Assembly (NCBI GenBank): GCA_023409695.1
Contig: JAEYQZ010000020.1
Span: 1-13,913 of the forward strand
Source of the DNA: Methanobacteriota archaeon
Lineage (GTDB): Archaea > Methanobacteriota > Methanobacteria > Methanobacteriales > Methanobacteriaceae
Length of the DNA: 13,913 nt
Direction of reading: 5' to 3'
Below the pieces are notes generated by a model. The model saw only the letters and a program-made list of their open reading frames with translations, searched no databases and was not told where the DNA came from. Position numbers and translations under genes: made by a program. Shown here one piece after another: positions 8,148 through 13,913 of this stretch; position 1 is the stretch's first letter; each line of letters starts with the position of its first letter.

Positions 8148-8155
8148 TATTTATA
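8148..8155 (-). promoter_or_regulatory. TATA box of the DUF169 gene
   Basis: TATAAATA on the minus strand is centred about 22-23 bases upstream of the GTG at 8129, with its far edge 26 bases away. This places the expected transcription start at or just inside the start codon. It supports the GTG start, which otherwise lacks a spaced ribosome site. Confidence 0.5.
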
Positions 8156-8206
8156 TCATACTTCCCAATATTAATAAAGTTATTTTCTTATAAGTTATAA
8201 TAATAT

Positions 8207-8213
8207 ATATAAA
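8207..8213 (+). promoter_or_regulatory. TATA-like element of the upstream duplicate of the uvrB leader
   Basis: TATAAAA, preceded by an alternating A/T stretch, lies 27 bases before the AGAGG motif at 8234. The true uvrB leader has the same TATAAAA 30 bases before its AGAGG. The element could belong to the decayed copy or still start a longer uvrB transcript. Confidence 0.4.
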
Positions 8214-8224
8214 AGTTATCTTTT

Positions 8225-8260
8225 TTTCAAAAAAGAGGAAAGAGAAATAAAAAGATTTAA
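8225..8260 (+). repeat. Direct repeat, copy 1 (degenerate uvrB ribosome site and first codons)
   Basis: Compared with 8483-8518, exactly 258 bases downstream, I count 30 identities in 36 positions without gaps, including 15 consecutive identical bases (8234-8248 equal to 8492-8506). Copy 1 has ATA where uvrB has its ATG start. Confidence 0.75.
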
Positions 8261-8489
8261 GCAAGTATCTAATAATAAAGCAATGATAAATAGATTAAAA
8301 CAAATAAATCAGAAATTAAAATACTTATAAGGTGATTTAAGTATCAAAGATGGCTTTGTGTTACAGCTCCAAAATAACATTCAGGGCACCTATTACTTTT
8401 CTAATGCTCTTACTCAAAACCTATTTTATATCAATACAAAACTTAAACTATCAAAAGATTTTATAAAAATGTTAAAATACCCTTTTTAA
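8247..8489 (+). pseudogene. Possible decayed partial duplicate of the uvrB 5' end
   Basis: Reading from ATA at 8247, in register with the uvrB start, gives 27 codons to a TAA at 8328-8330. The first 21 codons align without gaps to uvrB codons 1-21, with about 40 of 63 bases identical by my count and F4, K5, S8, N9, K11, K18, I20 and N21 shared. After the TAA the same frame stays open for 53 more codons to a TAA at 8490-8492, with protein-like composition; an IKDGF stretch there faintly echoes INDGL of UvrB (27-31) but is shifted by six codons. No legal start codon follows the ribosome-site copy. Either this is a decayed tandem duplication, or an unknown short gene with a stop, or A/T-rich chance beyond the repeat. 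The rest of the 8130-8504 spacer shows only promoter elements. Confidence 0.4.
8462..8468 (+). promoter_or_regulatory. TATA box of the uvrBA operon
   Basis: TATAAAA lies 43 bases before the uvrB ATG. Transcription would start near 8488-8492, leaving a short leader that just includes the AGAGGA ribosome site (8492-8497). Spacing agrees with archaeal promoters. Confidence 0.5.
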
Positions 8490-8518
8490 ATAGAGGAAAG
8501 AGAAATGACAGGATTTAA
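8483..8518 (+). repeat. Direct repeat, copy 2 (functional uvrB ribosome site and start)
   Basis: This is the partner of 8225-8260. It contains AGAGGA (8492-8497), the ATG (8505-8507) and the first codons of uvrB, so this copy is the working one. Confidence 0.75.
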
Positions 8519-10460
8519 ACTCAATTCAAATTATAAACCATTGGGAGATCAGCCAAAAGCAATAAATTCGCTTGTAAATGGTATAAATGATGGATTAAAG
8601 CATCAAACATTACTTGGAGTTACAGGATCCGGAAAAACATTTACCATGGCAAATGTGATTAAAGAAGTAAATAAACCCACATTAGTCATGTCACACAATA
8701 AAACACTCGCTGCACAACTTTATGAAGAATTTAAAGAATTTTTCCCTGAAAATGCTGTGGAATATTTTGTAAGTTATTATGACTACTACCAGCCAGAAGC
8801 ATACATTCCACATACAGACACTTTTATAGATAAGGAAGCTAGCATAAATGATGAAATAGACCAGATGAGACACTCAGCAACTCAATCTCTGCTTTCAAGG
8901 GATGATGTAATAGTAGTTTCAAGCGTTTCCTGCATATATGGTATTGGATCTCCTGAAGACTATGGAGATCACCTGCTTCATATGCGGGTTGGAGAAACAA
9001 TGGAACGAGAAGAAATACTATCAAAACTCGTCCATATTCAGTATGAAAGAAATGATATAGATTTTACAAGGGGAAAATTTAGAGCAAGAGGAGACGTTAT
9101 AGAAATATTTCCAGTTCACGGTTCACTTCCTGTAAGGATAGAACTCTTTGGAGATGAGATAGATGGAATATCTTATATAGACCCTTTGAGGGGAAATGTA
9201 GCTAAAAAAATAGATAGAATAACTATATTTCCTGCAAAACACTTCGTTATTTCTGACAGTAAAATGCAGAAAGCATTAAAAGACATTGAAACAGAACTGG
9301 AAGATAGATTAACTATTTTAAGGTCTCAAAACAAATTGCTGGAAGCGCAACGCCTTGAGCAGAGAACAAGATTTGATATGGAAATGCTTCAGGAAATGGG
9401 ATATTGTCCGGGAGTTGAAAATTATTCACTGCATTTAAGCGGTAGAAAATGGGGCAGCATGCCTCATACTCTTATAAAATATTTCCCAGAGAATTTTTTA
9501 ACTATAATCGACGAATCTCACGTTACAGTGCCTCAAATCGGAGGAATGTATGCGGGAGATCGCGCACGTAAGGATTCTCTTGTAGATTATGGATTCAGGC
9601 TTCCATCAGCCCGTGAAAACAGACCTCTTAACTTTGAAGAGTTTGAGAGTCTAATGAATCAGGTTATTTATGTTTCTGCAACTCCTGCAAATTATGAACT
9701 CGCAAAAAGTCAAAATACTGTAGAACAGATTATAAGACCTACAGGGCTCATTGATCCAAAGGTGATAATCAAACCAGTTAAAGGACAAGTAGATCATCTT
9801 TTAGGGGAAGTTCAAAAGAGGATTAAGAAAAATCAGAGAATTCTGGTAACTACATTAACTAAAAAAATGGCAGAAGATCTTACAGATTATTATGCAAAAA
9901 TTGGAGTTAAAGTAAGGTACCTCCACTCAGAAATAAGTACACTGGAACGTATTGAAATTATCGATGACCTCAGACGTGGTGAATTTGATTGTCTCGTGGG
10001 AGTTAACTTACTCAGGGAAGGACTGGACCTTCCAGAGGTATCTTTAATAGGAATTCTTGATGCAGATAAAGAAGGATTTCTCCGTTCTGAAACATCACTT
10101 ATTCAGACAATAGGGCGGGCAGCACGGAACGTAGAAGGAGAAGTAGTTATATACGCTGATGAAATCACAAAATCTGTAGAATCAGCTGTTAGAATTACTA
10201 ACAATAGGAGAAAACTACAGATTGAATATAATAAAAAGCACAATATAACACCAAAAACAGTGGTAAGATCCATTAAGGAAAAAGAGAAAAAGGATAAAAT
10301 TGAATTAATAGATGATATTGAAAGCATGCCAAAAGATGAACTTCACTTACTTATTAAGGATTTAGAGCATGAAATGACATTGGCTGCAAAGAAACTTGAT
10401 TTTGAGAAAGCTGCAAAGCTTAGAGATAAAATCAGCATTCTAGAAGGGGCTTCAAAGTAA
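8505..10460 (+). CDS. uvrB: UvrB, excinuclease ABC helicase-like damage-verification subunit
   Basis: UvrB is loaded onto damaged DNA by UvrA, verifies the lesion with its beta-hairpin and recruits UvrC. Length is 651 residues, typical. Superfamily 2 helicase motifs are Walker A GVTGSGKT (38-45), DESH box (336-339), SATPA (391-395), REGLDLPEVSL (504-514) and QTIGRAARN (534-542). The damage-probing hairpin starts at YYDYYQPEAY (91-100) and extends to about 115. The C-terminal UVR domain for UvrC binding lies at about 612-647, with FEKAAKLRDKI closely resembling the UVR motif in the UvrC of this window. AGAGGA (8492-8497) lies seven bases before the ATG. The stop overlaps the uvrA start by one base (TAATG), implying translational coupling. 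Its 5' region seems duplicated upstream. All motifs are intact. Confidence 0.98.
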   Translation: MTGFKLNSNYKPLGDQPKAINSLVNGINDGLKHQTLLGVTGSGKTFTMANVIKEVNKPTLVMSHNKTLAAQLYEEFKEFFPENAVEYFVSYYDYYQPEAYIPHTDTFIDKEASINDEIDQMRHSATQSLLSRDDVIVVSSVSCIYGIGSPEDYGDHLLHMRVGETMEREEILSKLVHIQYERNDIDFTRGKFRARGDVIEIFPVHGSLPVRIELFGDEIDGISYIDPLRGNVAKKIDRITIFPAKHFVISDSKMQKALKDIETELEDRLTILRSQNKLLEAQRLEQRTRFDMEMLQEMGYCPGVENYSLHLSGRKWGSMPHTLIKYFPENFLTIIDESHVTVPQIGGMYAGDRARKDSLVDYGFRLPSARENRPLNFEEFESLMNQVIYVSATPANYELAKSQNTVEQIIRPTGLIDPKVIIKPVKGQVDHLLGEVQKRIKKNQRILVTTLTKKMAEDLTDYYAKIGVKVRYLHSEISTLERIEIIDDLRRGEFDCLVGVNLLREGLDLPEVSLIGILDADKEGFLRSETSLIQTIGRAARNVEGEVVIYADEITKSVESAVRITNNRRKLQIEYNKKHNITPKTVVRSIKEKEKKDKIELIDDIESMPKDELHLLIKDLEHEMTLAAKKLDFEKAAKLRDKISILEGASK

Positions 10461-13366
10461 TGAATACAAAGAAAGATAGTATAACTATAAAAGGTGCAAG
10501 GGAACACAATCTTAAAAATATAGATGTTACCTTACCAAGGGATAAATTCGTTGTAATTACAGGACTCAGCGGTTCTGGGAAATCATCCCTTGCGTTTGAC
10601 ACAATTTATGCTGAAGGGCAGAGGAGATATGTGGAATCTCTTTCAGCTTATGCAAGGCAATTTTTAGGGCAGATGAAAAAACCTGAAGTTGATTATATAG
10701 AAGGACTTTCGCCTGCTATATCCATTGACCAGAAAACCACTAAAGTAAATCCTAGATCAACAGTAGGGACAGTAACAGAGATATACGATTATTTAAGGCT
10801 TTTATATGCAAGGATTGGTATTCCACACTGTTACAACTGTGGAAAACCTATATCTCAGCAAACTTCAGGCCAAATAGTTGATAATATCTACAAGGAAGAA
10901 GAAAAGACTAAAGTACAGGTCCTGGCTCCGGTTGTTAAAGATAGGAAAGGGGAACATCAGAAAATATTCGAAGACCTCCAAAAAAAGGGATTTGTAAGGG
11001 TAAGGGTTGATGGTGATATATTTAGCCTGGATGAAAATATTGATCTTGACAAGAACAAAAAACATACAGTTGAAGTCGTTGTAGATAGGTTAGTTATAAG
11101 ATACGATGTTGATTTTAAAAGGAGACTTGCTGATTCAGTTGAAACTGCTCTTGAGCTTGGTGAAGGCTTAATGGTAGTGCTCTATGAAAAAGATGGTGAA
11201 AAGGAAGAAAAAGTGTTCAGCGAGCACTTTGCATGTACAGACTGTAATATAAACTTTGAAGAGATAAGTCCCAGAACATTTTCATTTAACAACCCACATG
11301 GGGCATGTCCTGAGTGTAATGGACTTGGAAGTAAAATGGAGATAGATACAGACTTAGTAGTCCCTGATAGTAGTTTATCACTTGAAGAAGGGGCAATTCT
11401 CCCATGGAGTAAATCCAAGAACAAAGATAATTACTACCACCAGATGCTCGAAGCAGTTGCAGACCATTATGGGTTTAGCATGGACATTCCCTTTGAAGAA
11501 CTACCTAAAAAATACCAGAACATAGTTCTTTACGGCTCATCTGAAAGAATTGATTTTACATTTAGAAGAAAGGGCAGGGTACACCATGTAAAACGAAAAT
11601 TTGAAGGTGTAGTAAAGAGGATGGAACGTCTCTTTATGGATACCAAATCAAATTACATGAGAAGTTACATAGGGCAGTTTATGAGTGATAGGAAGTGCCC
11701 TGCATGTAATGGAACCAGGTTACGCCCTGAAAGCAGATCTGTTACAGTAGGTGACAGGACCATATCTGCAGTTGTGGCAATGCCTATAAAAGAGTCATAT
11801 AAATTCTTTGAAGAACTTGAACTTACAGAAATGCAGCATTTTATTGGAAAAGAAATCCTGAAAGAGATAAGGGAACGTTTAAGATTTTTATCAGACGTTG
11901 GGCTTGATTATATTACGCTGGATAGGTCTTCAGGTACACTTTCTGGAGGGGAAGCTCAGAGAATTCGCCTTGCAACCCAGATAGGCTCTCGTCTGGTTGG
12001 AGTTCTTTATATACTCGATGAACCAAGTATTGGACTGCACCAGAGGGACAACACACGACTTATTGAAACACTGAAAAAACTGAGGGATATTGGAAATACT
12101 CTGGTTGTTGTAGAACACGATGAAGAAACTATACTCTCTGCAGACTATGTTGTAGATATAGGTCCAGGAGCAGGTGAACATGGTGGAAGGGTAACTGCGA
12201 CTGGAACACCACTGGAAATAATGAATAACCCGGACTCTATAACCGGAAAGTATCTATCTAGAAATGAAACTATAGAAGTTCCAGAAGAGCGTACAAAACC
12301 TAACGGGAATTTCATTACTGTAAAAGGTGCAAGGCAGAACAACCTTCAAAATATAGACGTAAAAATACCTCTTGGAGTGTTTACATGCGTTACTGGAGTT
12401 TCTGGATCTGGAAAAAGTACTCTCGTAAACGACGTACTTTATAAAGGCCTTTATGGGGAATTTAATAGAAAGCCTATAACTACAGGAAAACATGATGAGA
12501 TCTCAGGGGTCTCCAATATTGACAAGGTAATTATTATTGACCAGTCTCCAATAGGGCGTACTCCAAGGTCAAATCCAGCTACATATACTGGCGTATTTAC
12601 CTACATCCGGGAAATATTCTCTGAAACTCTTGCATCTAAAAAGAGAGGTTATAAACCAGGTAGATTCAGTTTCAATGTAAAAGGTGGACGTTGTGAAGCA
12701 TGCAGCGGTGATGGGATAATAAAAATTGAAATGCACTTTTTAGCAGATGTTTATGTCCCATGTGAAGTGTGTAAAGGAAAGCGCTACAACAGGGAAACCC
12801 TGGATGTGAGGTACAAAGGTAAAAACATTGCAGATGTACTTGATATGACAGTGGAAGAAGCTCTTCACTTCTTCAGAAATGTTCCACGTATACAAAAAAA
12901 GCTTCAAACTCTTGATGATGTTGGACTCGGCTATATTAAACTTGGACAGCCTGCAACAACGCTTTCAGGTGGAGAAGCCCAGCGTGTAAAACTTTCGAAG
13001 GAGTTGAGCCGTCAAAGTACTGGTAAAACACTTTATATTCTTGACGAACCAACAACTGGACTTCACTTTGCAGATATTAAAAAGCTTCTACATGTTCTCG
13101 GCAGATTGAGGGATTCTGGAAATACTGTTCTGGTTATAGAACACAATCTGGACGTTATAAAAACAGCAGATTATATTATAGACCTTGGTCCTGAAGGAGG
13201 GGATGAAGGAGGGCTTGTTATTGCAGAGGGTACTCCCGAAGAAGTTGCATTAAGCGGCACTTATACTGGAGAGTTTTTAAACGAGATTCTAAATGTAAAA
13301 CCACTAATTTCTTCTGTTGAATCTGATGAAGATATAATTTCTGAGGGGTCTTCTAATAACAAGTAA
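10460..13366 (+). CDS. uvrA: UvrA, excinuclease ABC damage-recognition ATPase
   Basis: UvrA is a dimeric ABC-type ATPase that detects distorted DNA and loads UvrB. Length is 968 residues, slightly long owing to an acidic, serine-rich tail (about 950-968). Two ATPase halves are intact: Walker A GLSGSGKSS (35-43) and GVSGSGKST (646-654), signature LSGGEA at 494-499 and 835-840, Walker B LYILDEPSIGLH (516-527) and LYILDEPTTGLH (858-869), with H-loops at VEHD (551-554) and IEHN (893-896). Zinc modules are C259/C262 with C283/C286, and C745/C748 with C768/C771. Two more CxxC pairs, C124/C127 and C413/C416, probably form a third site. The ATG at 10460 overlaps the uvrB stop, and GAAGGGG about 12 bases upstream lies inside uvrB. 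It is the last gene of the uvrBA operon, ending in a hairpin with T-run. Confidence 0.98.
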   Translation: MNTKKDSITIKGAREHNLKNIDVTLPRDKFVVITGLSGSGKSSLAFDTIYAEGQRRYVESLSAYARQFLGQMKKPEVDYIEGLSPAISIDQKTTKVNPRSTVGTVTEIYDYLRLLYARIGIPHCYNCGKPISQQTSGQIVDNIYKEEEKTKVQVLAPVVKDRKGEHQKIFEDLQKKGFVRVRVDGDIFSLDENIDLDKNKKHTVEVVVDRLVIRYDVDFKRRLADSVETALELGEGLMVVLYEKDGEKEEKVFSEHFACTDCNINFEEISPRTFSFNNPHGACPECNGLGSKMEIDTDLVVPDSSLSLEEGAILPWSKSKNKDNYYHQMLEAVADHYGFSMDIPFEELPKKYQNIVLYGSSERIDFTFRRKGRVHHVKRKFEGVVKRMERLFMDTKSNYMRSYIGQFMSDRKCPACNGTRLRPESRSVTVGDRTISAVVAMPIKESYKFFEELELTEMQHFIGKEILKEIRERLRFLSDVGLDYITLDRSSGTLSGGEAQRIRLATQIGSRLVGVLYILDEPSIGLHQRDNTRLIETLKKLRDIGNTLVVVEHDEETILSADYVVDIGPGAGEHGGRVTATGTPLEIMNNPDSITGKYLSRNETIEVPEERTKPNGNFITVKGARQNNLQNIDVKIPLGVFTCVTGVSGSGKSTLVNDVLYKGLYGEFNRKPITTGKHDEISGVSNIDKVIIIDQSPIGRTPRSNPATYTGVFTYIREIFSETLASKKRGYKPGRFSFNVKGGRCEACSGDGIIKIEMHFLADVYVPCEVCKGKRYNRETLDVRYKGKNIADVLDMTVEEALHFFRNVPRIQKKLQTLDDVGLGYIKLGQPATTLSGGEAQRVKLSKELSRQSTGKTLYILDEPTTGLHFADIKKLLHVLGRLRDSGNTVLVIEHNLDVIKTADYIIDLGPEGGDEGGLVIAEGTPEEVALSGTYTGEFLNEILNVKPLISSVESDEDIISEGSSNNK

Positions 13367-13415
13367 ATTTAGTCTGTAGTTTATAGAATATCCTAAAAAA
13401 TAAATTTACTTTTTT
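13361..13415 (+). terminator. 11-bp hairpin across the uvrA stop codon, followed by T6
   Basis: AAGTAAATTTA (13361-13371) is perfectly complementary to TAAATTTACTT (13401-13411), with a 29-base loop. The left arm contains the last Lys codon and the TAA stop of uvrA (13364-13366). The right arm merges into six Ts (13410-13415). More T-runs follow at about 13440-13448. A good candidate for termination of uvrBA. Confidence 0.6.
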
Positions 13416-13494
13416 AAATTATTTATTATATCTCAAACTTCTTTTTTTAGCTTATAAATTTGTATGATTTGCTTAAACACGCATAATAACCTAT

Positions 13495-13511
13495 TAAAAC
13501 TAACAGTTTTA
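13495..13511. repeat. 7-bp inverted repeat upstream of the CHASE4 gene
   Basis: TAAAACT and AGTTTTA are perfectly complementary around a three-base AAC centre. It sits about 80 bases before the CHASE4 ATG and could be an operator-type site or a small hairpin. The A/T-rich context makes chance plausible. Confidence 0.25.
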
Positions 13512-13590
13512 TTAATGAAGGCTTCTAATATAATCACTAAATTGGATCAGTTGTGATACAAAAATTTTTTAAGATTTACATGGGGCAACA

Positions 13591-13913
13591 ATGAAATTAC
13601 GAGAGAAAACACTGATACTCATTGGAATAACAGTAGCATGTTCAATTATTGTAATGTATATGGCATCAAACGTTATTTTAATGGGGGGCTTTCAAACACT
13701 TGAAGAACAGAATACCCTCCAAAATATCCAGTTAGCCACCAATGCACTTTCAGGTGAAATTTCAGATTTGAATAAAACGATTAATGACTGGGCTGTTTGG
13801 GATGATACATATATGTTTATGCAAAATCGTAATTCAGAATATATCCACAGTAATTTACTAAATTCTACTTTTGAGGGTCTAAAACTTAATCTAATTTTAT
13901 ATATTGATAATTC
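13591..13913 (+). CDS. CHASE4-domain membrane sensor, probable histidine kinase (3' end cut by window edge)
   Basis: The frame is open from ATG at 13591 to the window end (107 full codons). Residues about 8-30 form a membrane helix (LILIGITVACSIIVMYMASN). Residues from about 34 start an extracellular CHASE4 sensor: FQTLEEQNTLQNIQLATNAL, then the hallmark NDWAVWDDTYMF (65-76) and LNSTFEGLKLNLILYID (90-106). CHASE4 proteins in methanogens usually continue into a second helix, PAS repeats and a histidine kinase core. That part is off-window, so kinase activity is inferred. An earlier ATG at 13580 hits a stop after four codons, which fixes this start. No strong ribosome site is visible (GGGGC lies six bases upstream). 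It could be one kinase able to feed the response regulator at 4179-5420, but nothing here proves that. Confidence 0.85.
   Translation, partial: MKLREKTLILIGITVACSIIVMYMASNVILMGGFQTLEEQNTLQNIQLATNALSGEISDLNKTINDWAVWDDTYMFMQNRNSEYIHSNLLNSTFEGLKLNLILYIDN

Noticed and set aside
8344..8397. Short minus-strand frame reading CPECYFGAVTQSHL, looking like a zinc-ribbon tail
   Set aside because: Only 17 codons after a stop, with no start codon and only one CxxC pair. Too short to support a gene or remnant, and the opposite strand frame explains the stretch equally well.
8350..8466. 38-codon ATG frame in the uvrB/DUF169 spacer
   Set aside because: GGTGAT (8331-8336) is 13 bases away, too far for a good ribosome site. 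The protein is nondescript and overlaps a longer open frame in register with the uvrB-like start.
5499..10460. UVR motif similarity between UvrB and UvrC considered as a repeat or duplication
   Set aside because: Both proteins normally carry this motif and use it to bind each other, so it is expected family architecture.

Overview
The window looks like chromosome of a mesophilic, AT-rich methanogen, most likely a Methanobacterium-type euryarchaeon. Evidence: an archaea-only coenzyme A gene (phosphopantothenate synthetase), an archaeal UPF0200 P-loop protein, a KaiC-like RadA-superfamily ATPase, a response regulator whose C-terminus matches a methanogen-restricted output domain, a CHASE4 sensor, TATA-type promoters and GAGG/GGTGA-type ribosome sites. 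The genus is an inference from gene content and composition. I see no tRNA, rRNA, CRISPR array, insertion sequence or phage gene.

Layout. Left edge, minus strand: phosphopantothenate synthetase (517-1266) followed by a truncated UPF0200 nucleotide-kinase-like gene (1-462). After a 446-base AT-rich spacer come two plus-strand genes: a small two-helix membrane protein (1713-1967) and an M42 metallo-aminopeptidase (2076-3104). A 311-base convergent spacer follows. Then a run of four minus-strand genes, in transcription order: a DUF169 protein (7341-8129), uvrC (5499-7271), a receiver-PAS-MetOD1 response regulator (4179-5420) and a KaiC-like ATPase (3416-4129). The last two probably form a signalling pair. 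A 375-base divergent spacer (8130-8504) separates DUF169 from uvrB (8505-10460) and uvrA (10460-13366), which overlap by one base. A CHASE4 sensor gene (13591 onward) runs off the right edge.

Functional picture. uvrA, uvrB and uvrC form a complete bacterial-type nucleotide excision repair set, split into a uvrBA operon and a separate uvrC on the opposite strand. In archaea this set is generally regarded as acquired from bacteria. The regulator/KaiC pair and the CHASE4 sensor add a signalling flavour, but nothing in the sequence ties them directly to repair.

Most unusual points. (1) The divergent spacer contains what looks like a decayed duplicate of the uvrB promoter, ribosome site and first codons, 258 bases upstream of the real one, with the start ATG changed to ATA and an in-frame TAA. 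(2) Inverted repeats begin at or straddle the stop codons of four genes. (3) The response regulator ends in a cysteine-bearing methanogen output domain and is paired with a KaiC-like ATPase. All of this was read by eye, without database searches.
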